In this document: in pieces, positions 24,749 through 35,290 of the stretch
Position numbering within the stretch: the stretch's first letter is position 1
Layout: every line of letters begins with the position of its first letter
Assembly: GCF_001562055.1 (NCBI RefSeq)
Contig: NZ_LLWE01000042.1
Location: 1 to 64,000 of the forward strand
Origin: Polycladidibacter stylochi
GTDB lineage: Bacteria > Pseudomonadota > Alphaproteobacteria > Rhizobiales > Stappiaceae
DNA length: 64,000 nucleotides
Direction: 5' to 3'
Notes under the pieces: generated by a model
Database searches by the model: none
Told to the model about the DNA's origin: nothing
The model's input: the letters and a program-made list of their open reading frames with translations, nothing else
Program-made: the position numbers and the translations under genes

Positions 24749-25444
24749 TCAAGGTTTGGGCTTGGGCTTTTTTATGTTGTTTGCGGGTTGTTGCCACAGC
24801 TTAGCAATTGCTTCGCCGTTTTTTGCAAATTCAATTAATGATGATTGGCTGCGTTTTTCTTTTTTTTGGGTTTGCGGCTCTAAAAGTGTGATTTGGTAAG
24901 GCGGCGGGCTAGCCGGATAGGGGGAAAAGCTCATTTTGAGGCCGGGGTCTGTGACAAGCTGCATCTGGTTTTGTTTTGCAGCTCGGTTTTGCTGGCGAGA
25001 ATCGTCATTTGTCGTGGATTTGGTTACGGCAATCGATCGGCCATCTGGCAATAGGTGGGTTTCGTTTTCTCCAAGTTCGGCTTCGTAAATGACTTCACCA
25101 TATTTGTCGATGAGCTCGACCCACAGTATTTCTTTGCCATCTCGATACACTTTACCAACCCAGAGCGATTTGTCGGTGTTGAGTGGGTCACCCTGTTGCC
25201 CTTCTGTGGGGGTTAGGTAGACCTCAAGCATATCGGCATGAAGGTAGTATAGAGCACCAAAACGGGGCAACTCTTGTGCGGCCTGAGCTGGGGTATCGAG
25301 TTGATTGCCTCGCGTTTGACTGTTTGCATTTGTTGAGGCCATAGAACAAGCACAAATAAATATGAGTGCGAGAATGCCAAGATGCCGTGTTACATCGCAG
25401 GAACGATTGTATACTATTGATTGAACGTGAAGTTTCTTTTTCAT
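24749..25444 (-). CDS. Hypothetical lipoprotein
   Basis: The protein has 231 residues and a late signal segment, LGILALIFICACSMAS, where Cys 34 follows a plausible lipobox (ICAC). GGGGAAG precedes the ATG. The mature part has a beta-rich module (LPRFGALYYLHADMLEVYLTPTEGQQGD, SLWVGKVYRDGKEILWVELIDKYGEVIYEAELGENETHLLPDGRSIAV) and then a Gln/Asn-rich linker and a Lys/Pro-rich tail. I do not recognise the domain. It is monocistronic, so no partner is suggested. Confidence 0.6.
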   Translation of the reverse strand: MKKKLHVQSIVYNRSCDVTRHLGILALIFICACSMASTNANSQTRGNQLDTPAQAAQELPRFGALYYLHADMLEVYLTPTEGQQGDPLNTDKSLWVGKVYRDGKEILWVELIDKYGEVIYEAELGENETHLLPDGRSIAVTKSTTNDDSRQQNRAAKQNQMQLVTDPGLKMSFSPYPASPPPYQITLLEPQTQKKEKRSQSSLIEFAKNGEAIAKLWQQPANNIKKPKPKP

Positions 25445-25602
25445 TACTTCCCCGCTTATTGGTTATTGAGGGAAGTATGGGAAGAACACATTAAAAAAGC
25501 ATCATTAAGCTGATCTGTTTAAGTTAAATAGCATTTATTATTGCTGTTTAACAAAACTATAGTTAGCGAATTATTATAGGTTTTGAGAAAGTTGTATAAA
25601 AG

Positions 25603-25677
25603 TGGCTCCCCGGGCCGGATTCGAACCAGCGACCAAGCGGTTAACAGCCGCTTGCTCTACCACTGAGCTACCGGGGA
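25603..25677 (-). tRNA. tRNA-Asn(GTT), copy 1
   Basis: The reverse strand gives a complete 75-base cloverleaf: acceptor TCCCCGG/CCGGGGA, D arm GCTC/GAGC, anticodon loop CTGTTAA (anticodon GTT), T loop GGTTCGAATCC, discriminator G and encoded CCA. It is identical to the two neighbouring copies. Confidence 0.97.
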
Positions 25678-25701
25678 TCACGGTCAAGGTTTGTTTGAAA
25701 A

Positions 25702-25776
25702 TGGCTCCCCGGGCCGGATTCGAACCAGCGACCAAGCGGTTAACAGCCGCTTGCTCTACCACTGAGCTACCGGGGA
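25702..25776 (-). tRNA. tRNA-Asn(GTT), copy 2
   Basis: Identical in all 75 positions to the flanking copies, with anticodon GTT and encoded CCA. A 24-base spacer separates it from copy 1 and a 48-base spacer from copy 3, so the three probably come from one precursor. Confidence 0.97.
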
Positions 25777-25824
25777 TCACTTTCAAAGCAATGGTAGGTT
25801 GCCTTGACGTTTCGCAAATGGTGA

Positions 25825-25899
25825 TGGCTCCCCGGGCCGGATTCGAACCAGCGACCAAGCGGTTAACAGCCGCTTGCTCTACCACTGAGCTACCGGGGA
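25825..25899 (-). tRNA. tRNA-Asn(GTT), copy 3 (promoter-proximal)
   Basis: Same 75-base sequence with encoded CCA; first in transcription order on the reverse strand. The promoter should lie just right of 25900, where a GCCTC/GAGGC inverted repeat near 25920-25940 is the only visible structure. Confidence 0.97.
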
Positions 25900-26177
25900 T
25901 TACTCACCGTTGGCAAGTTGCCTCGCCGTTTGCGTGAGGCAGCTTTTACAAAGGCTTGAGGTGTTTGCCAAGTGTGTTTTTTCATGAATCTGTGTTTTGT
26001 GGACATTTTTCCATGTATTTTGCCGTGAAAAGCCGTGTTTCTAGCGGAAATTGGCAGAAAGGCAAGAGTTCAACCAATTGTGGAAATGCTGTTTTTACTC
26101 ATAGTGTTGACAGTTTGCTGCTTTGCCTTCACAACGGTTTTTGCAAATCGCTTTCAGTTTTTTAGAGAATTTATCTA

Positions 26178-26356
26178 AATGAAACGGGAATGCGGCCCCG
26201 ATGTTTTGTTTGCCTATTTGTGTGGCAGGCAAAGGTTGGGGAGGAGCCGCAGCTGCCCCCGCAACTGTAAGCAGCGAGAAAACCTGTAAATGGCCACTGG
26301 TTTTAACCGGGAAGGGACAGGTTTTTGATTGAGCTGTGAGCCAGGAGACCGGCTGA
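26178..26356 (+). ncRNA. Cobalamin (adenosylcobalamin) riboswitch
   Basis: The conserved elements appear in order: AACGGGAATGCGG (26183-26195), GAGCCGCAGCTGCCCCCGCAACTGTAAGC (around 26244-26273, containing the B12-box core), GGCCACTGG and CCGGGAAGG, then GAGCCAGGAGACCGGC (26337-26353). It lies about 50 bases before cobU and should shut off the cobU-W-N-O-Q operon when adenosylcobalamin is abundant. Confidence 0.95.
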
Positions 26357-26406
26357 AAGCACTGTTTTGACTTTGACTGTCGGGCGGACAGGGCAAGGAG
26401 GAAGAG

Positions 26407-26969
26407 ATGAGCCTACCCAATAAAGGGGCATTAGGTGATGTGCGCACAGTATTTATTGTGGGCGGTGCGCGTTCTGGCAAAAGCGCATATGGTGAGCAGT
26501 TGGTGCTTAAGAGTGGTTTAGAGCCGGTCTATATAGCCACTGGACAAGCCTATGACGAGGAAATGCGTGAGCGTATTCAACTGCATCAACTGCGGCGCGG
26601 GATACCATGGCGCACGGTAGAAGAGCCTTTGGCCTTACCCGAGGCGATTGCTGCCCACTCAACGGCCAATAGCTGCATACTTATTGATTGCCTGACCTTG
26701 TGGCTGAGTAACTTAATGCATCATGAACATGATCTGATTGCAGGAGGTGAAGCGTTATGTGTTGCCTTGGCCAAGGCGCAAGGGCCGGTTGTGGTGGTTT
26801 CTAACGAAGTTGGCCTTGGCATTGTGCCTGAAAACAAACTGGCGCGGCAGTTTCGTGATAACGCGGGCCGATTGAACCAATCTGTGGCGGCACAATGTGA
26901 GCGTGTCTTGTTTATGGCCTCCGGTCTGCCATTGCCGTTAAAACCATCTCTTGTTTCGGAGTTCTCCCT

Positions 26970-26973
<4 letters not shown>
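26407..26973 (+). CDS. cobU: Adenosylcobinamide kinase / guanylyltransferase
   Basis: The P-loop VFIVGGARSGKSAYGEQ (residues 16-32) is the CobU/CobP signature, followed by PVYIATGQAYDEEMRERIQLHQLRR and SCILIDCLTLWLSN. The enzyme phosphorylates adenosylcobinamide and attaches GMP, in the late nucleotide-loop assembly of vitamin B12. It is 188 residues, slightly longer at the N-terminus than usual. AGGAGG lies just before the ATG. First gene after the riboswitch; its end overlaps cobW by four bases. CobP is the Pseudomonas denitrificans name for the same enzyme. Confidence 0.95.
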
Positions 26974-28166
<1,193 letters not shown>

Positions 28167-28172
28167 AAGTAC

Positions 28173-31100
28173 ATGCATATTCTAACTGGGCAAACGCGCC
28201 GACTTGACGAGGGTGAAGAGGCTGTAGATTTAGGGCAGTCTTGCGCCGATATTGTTTTTCTGTCAGCTGCGGATACGGAGTTGGCTGGTTTATGCAATGC
28301 CTATGAGGCGCTGGGGGACGGTTCTGCCGAGTTCTCGCTACGCCTTGCCAGTCTGATGGCGCTGTCTCATCCTTATTCGATAGATCTTTACGCCGAGAAA
28401 ACGCTGCAAGGATCCAAGTTGGTTATTGTGCGGCTGCTAGGTGGTGCGGATTATTGGCGCTATGGGCTGGAGCAGCTTTGTGCCTTGGCGGCTAGTGGTG
28501 ATATTGAACTGGTGGTGTTGCCGGGTGACGATACATGGGATGAGGCGCTGGTTTCCCGCTCCACATGGGGTTTGGAGGCGTGTCGCCAGTTATTCCAGTA
28601 TTTTGTCGAGGGTGGACCTGAAAATCTGGCCAATGCTCTTGGTTTTGCCGCTTATTCGCTGGGCTTGCGCAGGGCTAAGCCCTTATTGCCGCGCCCGTTA
28701 CCCAAAGCAGGGCTATATTTACGCGGTCATAGCCTGCCAAGCCTTGAGGACTTGAAGGCACAGTGGGGTGAAACCGATCGACCCGTTGCTGCTTTGGTGT
28801 TTTATCGTGCCCTTTATCAAAGTGGTGCGCTTGCGCCAGTTGATGCGCTCATTGCAGCATTGAATGAGCAGGGTGTGAATTGCCTGCCGGTGTTTGTTGC
28901 CAGCTTAAAACAGGCGGAAAGCGCTGCGGTTGTTGCCTCGTTGTTTGAAGCGCAACCACCGGATGTGGTGATTAATGCGAGTGCGTTTGCGCTATCCAAG
29001 GCGGGTGTTGCGCATTCACCAACTGTACTTGATACACCGGGCGCACCGGTGCTGCAGGTGATTTTTTCTTCATCCTCACGCTCTGGCTGGGCGGATAGTG
29101 ATCAAGGGCTTTCTGCCCGGGATTTGGCCATGCATGTGGTATTGCCAGAGTTGGATGGTCGCATATTGACCCGCGCGGTTTCTTTTAAGGAAGAAGCGGC
29201 ATTTGATGAAACCACCCAGTACACACCGGTTCAGTTTACACCTGTTACTGATCGCATTGCATTTGTGGCACAAAGTGCCGCGCGCTGGGCCAAGCTGCGT
29301 CATAAACCAGAAAGTCAGCGCAATGTAGCGTTGATTTTGGCTAATTACCCCAATAAGGACGGGCGTTTGGCGAATGGTGTGGGGTTGGATACACCAGCTT
29401 CGTGTTGTGAGCTGCTCAAGGCAATGGCACAGGAAGACTATACGTTGGGGGCGTTTCCGCGTGAAAGCGCTGCGTTAATGGCGCAGTTGAGTGCGGGGCC
29501 TACCAATGCGTTGCAAGACCGCGCTGCACGTGCGGGCGGTGCTCAGCTAGCGTTATTTGCCTATGAACAGTACTTTAGCCAGTTACCGCAGGAATTGCGT
29601 TTAAAAGTGCTGGAGCGCTGGGGCGCGGCAAAGGATGACCCCTATATTGCTCAGGAGGCTCATCAAGAGGTTTTTCGGCTGGCATTGCACCGCTATGGCA
29701 ATGCCTATGTGGGTATCCAGCCTGCGCGCGGCTATAATATCGACCCGAAAGAAACCTATCACGATCCCGATCTGGTGCCGCCGCATAATTATTTTGCCTA
29801 TTATTTCTATCTTCGCTTTGTGGCGAATGTGGACGTGGTGGTGCATTTGGGCAAGCATGGCAATTTGGAATGGTTGCCGGGCAAAGCCTTGGCGTTGAGT
29901 GAAAACTGCTTTCCCGAGGCGGTTTTGGGGCCAATGCCCAACTTGTATCCGTTTATTGTCAATGATCCGGGTGAAGGGGCGCAGGCCAAGCGGCGGCTGG
30001 GGTCGGTGATTATTGACCATCTCACGCCGCCATTGACCCGAGCTGAAAGCCATGGGGCTGCCTTTGAGCTGGAAACGCTGCTGGATGAATATTATCTGGC
30101 CAGCGGGGTTGATGCCCGGCGGATGAAGGCTTTAGGGCAGGAAATTCTTGATTGCGCGGCGCGTCACGGATTGGACCTTGATGTGGGCCTGACCAGTGAT
30201 ATGGATAATGAAAGCAAGCTTGCACGTCTTGATGCGCATTTATGCGACTTGAAAGAGCTGCAAATTCGCGATGGCCTGCATATTTTAGGGTGTAGCCCTG
30301 AAAGTGTGCAACGGCGTGATTTATTGCTTTCGCTTTCACGTGTTCCGCGAGGGCAATTGCCCCATGAAATGAGTCTTCTACGGGCATTGGCTGAGGATTT
30401 GAATCTGGTTGGTTTTGATCCGCTGGATTGTGCTTTTGAGCTTGAGTGGTCAGGTTCGCGGCCGGCATTGCTTGCTGGAATGAATGCTGACGTGTGGCGC
30501 AGTTGCGGTGATACGGTAGAGCGTTTGGAGCTTTTATCGCAGCGCCTTTTGGATGGTGAAGTGGATATACCTGCGGACTTTGATGCAACTGCCGCTGTTC
30601 TGGAGGCAATCGAGACCCAGCTGGCCGTTGATGTGGATGCGAGCGGTGCGTGCGAGATCGCCGCCTGCCTACAAGGGTTGGCGGGACGGTTTGTGCCGCC
30701 AGGGCCATCTGGTGCGCCCTCGCGTGGGCGGCCGGATGTGTTGCCGACGGGGCGTAATTTCTATTCGGTTGATGTGCGGGCAGTACCTACCCAAACCGCA
30801 TGGCATTTGGGCTTGAAATCTGCTGAAACGATGGTTTTGCGCCATTTTCAAGATGAAGGCGAGTGGCCACAAGCGCTTGTGTTATCGTGTTGGGGTACAG
30901 CAAATATGCGTACTGGCGGTGATGATATTGCGCAGGCATTGGCGCTCATTGGTGCTAAGCCCTTATGGGAGGCTGGCTCTGGCCGGGTGACGGGATTTGA
31001 AATCATTCCGCTGAGCGAGTTACAGCGCCCTCGTGTGGATGTGACTTTGCGCATCTCCGGTTTCTTTCGTGATGCTTTTCCGCAGTTGATCTCGTTGTTT

Positions 31101-31943
31101 GATCGTGCTGTGCGGGCGATTGCCGCGCTGGATGAGCCGGTGGGGGCGAACCCGCTGGCTGAGCGGGTGCGCTGTGATGCTGCCAAGTTTGAGGCGCAAG
31201 GAATTGCGCAGGAGGTGGCGCATAAGCGGGCGGCCTACAGGGTGTATGGTAGTAAGCCCGGTGCTTATGGTGCCGGATTGCAGGCATTGATTGACGAGGG
31301 TATTTGGCAAGAACGTGATGATTTCGCAGAGGCATTTTTGGCCTGGGGTGGTTATGCCTATGGCTTGGAGGCCGAAGGGGCGGAGCTGCGCGGTGACTTT
31401 ACAGAGCGGTTGCGACACGTGGACGGTGTTGTCCATAATCAGGACAACCGTGAGCACGACTTGCTGGATAGTGATGATTACTACCAGTTTGAGGGCGGGC
31501 TTGCGGCAACGGTTGAGAGCCTACGCGGGCAAGCTCCTGTTGTTTATCACAATGACCATTCGCGGCCCGAGCGGCCGGTTGTACGCACTCTTTCAGAAGA
31601 AATTGGCCGTGTGGTGCGCGGGCGGGCAGCTAACCCGAAATGGATTAATGGTGTAATGCGCCATGGCTACAAGGGGGCGTTCGAGATGTCGGCGACACTG
31701 GATTATTTGTTTGCCTTTGCGGCCACCACCCATGCGGTGCAATCGCACCACTTCGACCAGTTACATGAAGCGTATATTCTTGATGACGATGTTTTTGATT
31801 TCTTGCGTGAGAGTAATCCGGCTGCCCTGAAAGAGATGGTGGATCGGTTTATTGAAGCGCAGGAGCGCGGTCTCTGGTCAGCGCGGCGTAATAGTGCTTA
31901 TGATGGCTTGAGAGAATTGCAGCAGCAGTTAAAGCAGCTTTAA
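28173..31943 (+). CDS. cobN: Cobaltochelatase subunit CobN
   Basis: At 1256 residues this is the large subunit of the ATP-dependent CobNST cobaltochelatase, which inserts Co into hydrogenobyrinic acid a,c-diamide in the aerobic B12 pathway. Blocks typical of CobN/BchH proteins are present: NPKDGRLANGVGLDTPAS, ETYHDPDLVPPHNYFAYYF, VDVVVHLGKHGNLEWLPGKALAL, DLYPFIVNDPGEGAQAKRR and LSCWGTANMRTGGDDIAQAL, and the end region HNQDNREHDLLDSDDYYQFEGGL. The cobS and cobT partners are not in this window. Second largest gene of the riboswitch operon, six bases after cobW. Confidence 0.97.
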   Translation: MHILTGQTRRLDEGEEAVDLGQSCADIVFLSAADTELAGLCNAYEALGDGSAEFSLRLASLMALSHPYSIDLYAEKTLQGSKLVIVRLLGGADYWRYGLEQLCALAASGDIELVVLPGDDTWDEALVSRSTWGLEACRQLFQYFVEGGPENLANALGFAAYSLGLRRAKPLLPRPLPKAGLYLRGHSLPSLEDLKAQWGETDRPVAALVFYRALYQSGALAPVDALIAALNEQGVNCLPVFVASLKQAESAAVVASLFEAQPPDVVINASAFALSKAGVAHSPTVLDTPGAPVLQVIFSSSSRSGWADSDQGLSARDLAMHVVLPELDGRILTRAVSFKEEAAFDETTQYTPVQFTPVTDRIAFVAQSAARWAKLRHKPESQRNVALILANYPNKDGRLANGVGLDTPASCCELLKAMAQEDYTLGAFPRESAALMAQLSAGPTNALQDRAARAGGAQLALFAYEQYFSQLPQELRLKVLERWGAAKDDPYIAQEAHQEVFRLALHRYGNAYVGIQPARGYNIDPKETYHDPDLVPPHNYFAYYFYLRFVANVDVVVHLGKHGNLEWLPGKALALSENCFPEAVLGPMPNLYPFIVNDPGEGAQAKRRLGSVIIDHLTPPLTRAESHGAAFELETLLDEYYLASGVDARRMKALGQEILDCAARHGLDLDVGLTSDMDNESKLARLDAHLCDLKELQIRDGLHILGCSPESVQRRDLLLSLSRVPRGQLPHEMSLLRALAEDLNLVGFDPLDCAFELEWSGSRPALLAGMNADVWRSCGDTVERLELLSQRLLDGEVDIPADFDATAAVLEAIETQLAVDVDASGACEIAACLQGLAGRFVPPGPSGAPSRGRPDVLPTGRNFYSVDVRAVPTQTAWHLGLKSAETMVLRHFQDEGEWPQALVLSCWGTANMRTGGDDIAQALALIGAKPLWEAGSGRVTGFEIIPLSELQRPRVDVTLRISGFFRDAFPQLISLFDRAVRAIAALDEPVGANPLAERVRCDAAKFEAQGIAQEVAHKRAAYRVYGSKPGAYGAGLQALIDEGIWQERDDFAEAFLAWGGYAYGLEAEGAELRGDFTERLRHVDGVVHNQDNREHDLLDSDDYYQFEGGLAATVESLRGQAPVVYHNDHSRPERPVVRTLSEEIGRVVRGRAANPKWINGVMRHGYKGAFEMSATLDYLFAFAATTHAVQSHHFDQLHEAYILDDDVFDFLRESNPAALKEMVDRFIEAQERGLWSARRNSAYDGLRELQQQLKQL

Positions 31944-31976
31944 TCAACACTTGAGACAGATTGTAGAGGTGCAATT

Positions 31977-32606
31977 ATGACAGAAAAACCGCAATTAACC
32001 GAAGCTGAACTTGATGCCCGCCATGCGGATAAAATGCGCAAGAAAAAAGCGGCGCGTGATAAGATCATGGCAACAAAAACCATCGAAAAAGGTTTGCTTA
32101 TCGTCCATACGGGCAAAGGTAAGGGTAAATCGACCGCTGGTTTTGGCATGGTGTTTCGCTCGCTTGGTCATGGCCATAAAGTAGCGGTGGTGCAGTTTGT
32201 TAAGGGGCGCTTGGAAACGGGTGAGCGCATGGCATTGGATCGTTTTGAGGATTTGGTGACCATCAAGCGCATGGGTGAAGGCTTTACCTGGGAAACGCAG
32301 GATCGTCAGCGTGATATTGCGGCGGCTCGGTCGGCGTGGGATGCGGCGAAAGAGCTTATTTTATCGCGTGAGCATCGTTTGGTGCTGTGTGACGAGCTGA
32401 ACATTGTGCTGCGTTATGATTACATTCCTATTGAAGAGATTGTTGGCTTTTTGCGTGATGAAAAGCCCGAGGATGTGCATGTGGTGATAACCGGGCGTAA
32501 TGCCAAGGAAGAGCTGATCGAGATTGCGGATTTGGTGACGGACATGACGCAGATTAAACATCCGTTCCGCTCTGGTGTGAAGCCGCAAGAAGGTATCGAG
32601 TTTTAA
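31977..32606 (+). CDS. cobO: Cob(I)yrinic acid a,c-diamide adenosyltransferase (CobA/CobO type)
   Basis: The P-loop [27 protein letters not shown] (residues 37-63) is diagnostic of the CobA/CobO/BtuR adenosyltransferase family. [24 protein letters not shown] and [24 protein letters not shown] complete it. The enzyme transfers the 5'-deoxyadenosyl group from ATP to Co(I). The length of 209 residues is normal. It follows cobN by 33 bases with GAGGTG before the ATG. Confidence 0.96.
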   Translation: MTEKPQLTEAELDARHADKMRKKKAARDKIMATKTIEKGLLIVHTGKGKGKSTAGFGMVFRSLGHGHKVAVVQFVKGRLETGERMALDRFEDLVTIKRMGEGFTWETQDRQRDIAAARSAWDAAKELILSREHRLVLCDELNIVLRYDYIPIEEIVGFLRDEKPEDVHVVITGRNAKEELIEIADLVTDMTQIKHPFRSGVKPQEGIEF

Positions 32607-32617
32607 AAGGTATTGAA

Positions 32618-34096
32618 ATGGCGAGTGGCATGCGTAAGCCAGCACTGATGGTTATGGGGACAGGCTCGAACGTTGGCAAGAGTGTTCTGGTGGCTGGTTT
32701 GGCGCGTGCCTTTACGCGGCGCGGGTTGAAGGTCATGCCATTCAAGCCGCAGAACATGTCGAACAATGCCGCTGTGACCGAAGATGGTGGGGAAATTGGC
32801 CGGGCGCAGGCCGTGCAGGCACTGGCTGCCAAGGTTGCGCCAAGTGTGCATATGAACCCCGTTTTATTAAAACCGGAAACGGATGTGGGGGCGCAGATCA
32901 TTGTGCAGGGCAAACGCTTTGGAACGATGAAGGCGCATGATTATGGTAAGAAAAAATCTCAATTACTTCCGAGGGTTATAGAAAGTTTCTTAGAGATTGA
33001 GTCAAGAGCTGATCTGGTCTTGGTGGAAGGGGCTGGATCGCCTGCGGAGATAAACCTTCGTTCTGGTGATATTGCTAATATGGGGTTTGCGGAAGCTGCG
33101 GATTTGCCGGTTCTATTGGTTGGCGATATTGATCGTGGCGGGGTGATTGCTTCACTTGTGGGGACGCATGGCGTGCTTGAAGGTGATGAGTCTAAGCGTA
33201 TAAAGTCTTTTGCTATCAATAGGTTTAGAGGCGATACTTCATTATTTGATTCAGGTGTTTTACAAATTGAATCAAGAACAGGCTGGCTGTGTGCTGGTGT
33301 GGTACCTTGGTTTTCTCAGGCAGCGGATTTGCCTGCCGAAGACGCGTTGGATTTAACCTCTGAATTTTCGAGTGGTGATGGTCGTTTGATTAAAATCGCT
33401 GTGCCGGTGATCAGCCGGATAGCGAATTTTGATGATCTTGATCCTCTGCGGCTTGAGCCGGGGATTGAATTGGTTTTGGTTAATGCTGGCGAGGTTTTAC
33501 CTGCGGATTCAGACTTGGTGTTGTTGCCGGGTAGTAAGTCGACCATTGGTGATCTGGCTTATTTCAGAGCGCAGGGATGGGATATTGATTTAGCGGCTCA
33601 TGTGCGCCGTGGTGGTAAGGTGCTGGGTATTTGTGGTGGCTACCAGATGCTTGGTAAACGTATTCATGATCCCTTGGGCATCGAGGGTGAGGCTGGCTCT
33701 GTTGATGGCTTAGGGCACTTGGATGTGGAAACGGTGTTGAGTGCCGATAAGACCGTGGTGAACCGGCGTGGCGCTGCGTGTGCTTTTAGGGCCGATGTAA
33801 CGGGCTATGAAATACATTTGGGGCTGAGTGAGGGGGCGGATTGTCAGCGGCCAATGTTTGTGTTGGATGGTGGGCAAGATGATGGTGCCATTTGCCCGCA
33901 AGGCCGGGTGATGGGAACCTATTTACACGGCTTGTTTCAAGATGATGGTTTTCGCGCCGGCTTTCTGAGTGCGCTTGGCGGAAGAGGCGAGGTTGCCTAT
34001 GCGGCGCGTGTTGAGGCGGCGCTGGAGGCATTGGCAACTCATTTGGAAACTTATTTGGATTTGGATTTATTGTTAGAAATTGCCCGGGGGCGATAG
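32618..34096 (+). CDS. cobQ: Cobyric acid synthase (amidotransferase)
   Basis: The N-terminal dethiobiotin-synthetase-like domain has [26 protein letters not shown] and [11 protein letters not shown]. The C-terminal class I glutaminase-like domain has [18 protein letters not shown], with Cys near residue 337, and [11 protein letters not shown] with its His. The enzyme amidates four side chains of adenosylcobyrinic diamide with glutamine. The length of 492 residues is typical. It follows cobO by eleven bases and ends the first cob operon. Confidence 0.97.
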   Translation: MASGMRKPALMVMGTGSNVGKSVLVAGLARAFTRRGLKVMPFKPQNMSNNAAVTEDGGEIGRAQAVQALAAKVAPSVHMNPVLLKPETDVGAQIIVQGKRFGTMKAHDYGKKKSQLLPRVIESFLEIESRADLVLVEGAGSPAEINLRSGDIANMGFAEAADLPVLLVGDIDRGGVIASLVGTHGVLEGDESKRIKSFAINRFRGDTSLFDSGVLQIESRTGWLCAGVVPWFSQAADLPAEDALDLTSEFSSGDGRLIKIAVPVISRIANFDDLDPLRLEPGIELVLVNAGEVLPADSDLVLLPGSKSTIGDLAYFRAQGWDIDLAAHVRRGGKVLGICGGYQMLGKRIHDPLGIEGEAGSVDGLGHLDVETVLSADKTVVNRRGAACAFRADVTGYEIHLGLSEGADCQRPMFVLDGGQDDGAICPQGRVMGTYLHGLFQDDGFRAGFLSALGGRGEVAYAARVEAALEALATHLETYLDLDLLLEIARGR

Positions 34097-34121
34097 TCAC
34101 TTATGATTCATAGGTCTAGGG

Positions 34122-34637
34122 CTATGTGAGGTTGCGAGGCATTTTCCAGTCACTCGTAGCGTCGTCTACGCGTTTAACGAGGTTTTCACGTAAGGATTCA
34201 AATTCTGCCTTGTTGCGGCACATTTGCTTTAAAAGCTCAGTCTTTTGGTTGTGGTGATGGATACTAATAATTTCTTGTGCGCCAACTTTTTGATAGTTGA
34301 TGCCGTAAATATCATCGTAGCGGATAGTTCGGTGAATGGTGGAGAAGCCGTTTTTTGGAGTGCGTATATACGTATCTGTTAGAGTTACTTCTTGTGAAAG
34401 TGTTAGGCCGCGATAGGTCGCGTAAAGGCAGAATAGTGCGGTTGGCACTGTTATAAACATAAGAAGAGAGAAGAATATTATTGCTGCAAAGGGCTCTAAT
34501 GTAAAGAATTTAAAGTGAACTGTTGTTTTTGCCATAACACCAAAATAGTAAAGTGAAAATGAAATGGCAGCAGTTAAGAGAAAACATGCAAAAAACATTA
34601 GTGATCTTGCTTTGTATTGATATGTTAATGTTTGCAT
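34122..34637 (-). CDS. Hypothetical membrane protein with PH-like C-terminal domain
   Basis: The 171-residue protein has two N-terminal membrane segments (residues 13-33 and 50-73) and a C-terminal soluble half that looks beta-rich: GLTLSQEVTLTDTYIRTPKNGFSTIHRTIRYDDIYGINYQK. That topology resembles bacterial PH-domain membrane proteins, but the similarity is structural guesswork. AAGG precedes the ATG. It is convergent with cobQ and shows no linked gene. Confidence 0.55.
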   Translation of the reverse strand: MQTLTYQYKARSLMFFACFLLTAAISFSLYYFGVMAKTTVHFKFFTLEPFAAIIFFSLLMFITVPTALFCLYATYRGLTLSQEVTLTDTYIRTPKNGFSTIHRTIRYDDIYGINYQKVGAQEIISIHHHNQKTELLKQMCRNKAEFESLRENLVKRVDDATSDWKMPRNLT

Positions 34638-34706
34638 TAACTTTAGCCTTATGTAATTAAGCGAATCTAATCAGAATAATTTTCCAGAATATATTTAGTG
34701 GTCTTG

Positions 34707-34758
34707 GGTGTATAGGTGCGAAATGCCTTGGCGGTGTATAGGTGCGAAATGCCTTGGC
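34707..34758. repeat. Perfect tandem duplication of 26 bases
   Basis: Positions 34707-34732 and 34733-34758 are identical, each beginning GGTGTATAGGTGCGAAATGC. They lie in the upstream region of the PH-like membrane protein gene, 50 bases from the end of the sRNA terminator. A recent slippage event is the simplest explanation. Confidence 0.9.
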
Positions 34759-34808
34759 TTGTCATGCTGAGTTGAAATATTTGAAGATATTGTGAATTAA
34801 AGTCTCCT

Positions 34809-34975
34809 AAAACAGCAAGCGCCCGCCGATGGGAGGGTCGGCGGGCGAAGCTGATAGGCAGAAGTGGGAGGAAGTACTTCTGCGATATGTTTGCTCACGC
34901 GACATTGGGAGGATTGTCAAGCATGAGCGTCTCGGAGAGCAGCGTATTGGGAGGAAGCGTTGCTCTCTTGAGAAC
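34809..34975 (-). ncRNA. Small RNA with four hairpins displaying UCCUCCC-type anti-Shine-Dalgarno loops
   Basis: On the reverse strand four stem-loops follow each other. They are GAGAGCAACG/CGCTGCTCTC (34967-34958 with 34944-34935), GCTCA..GACA/TGTC..TGAGC (34928-34893), GCAGAAGT/ACTTCTGC (34883-34858) and a ten-base perfect stem CGCCCGCCGA/TCGGCGGGCG (34847-34820) followed by TGTTTT. The loops read CTTCCTCCC, ATCCTCCC, CTTCCTCCC and CCCTCCC. The last hairpin is thus also the terminator. This is the design of alphaproteobacterial trans-acting sRNAs such as NfeR1 (alpha-r14) and the Rhodobacter cuckoo RNAs, which block ribosome-binding sites. The 5' end is approximate and the promoter was not identified. 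A protein-coding reading of the same region is not credible. Confidence 0.85.
34820..34847 (-). terminator. Intrinsic terminator of the anti-SD sRNA, with CCCTCCC loop
   Basis: Perfect ten-base GC-rich stem (34838-34847 with 34820-34829) around an eight-base loop, with TTTT about eight bases beyond the stem. It doubles as the fourth anti-SD hairpin. Confidence 0.8.
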
Positions 34976-35290
34976 TTATATAGCGTTCCTATTTGCAAAT
35001 GAGAATAGTTTGTTTTGCATGTCAGCTATTATAGTAATGCATAGCTGAACCGATATTATATGATTTGAGAAAAAATTTACCTAGGAATTTCATGGAATTA
35101 GAGTTTTATGTTTAGAAAAAGTAAATATTTACATGTGGAAATTGCATGGCTGACATTATTTGGTCATTTATTGGGGGTGATTGGTAGAAGTTGTCTTTCT
35201 ATCACTCTTTAAAGCAATGAAACTATGGTTTGAAGTTATGAGCGCTATCAATTGCTTGGTTTTGGATAGCGCTCATAAAATCGTAATGAT

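Noticed and set aside
25603-25899. Repeat-spacer arrangement resembling a tiny CRISPR array
   Set aside because: The 75-base units fold as tRNA-Asn with encoded CCA.
30022-30708. Long reverse ORF of 228 residues inside cobN
   Set aside because: Pro/His/Gln-rich translation without any family pattern; cobN is complete on the other strand.
34807-34998. 63-residue reverse ORF
   Set aside because: It coincides with the four hairpins of the sRNA; the encoded peptide looks random.
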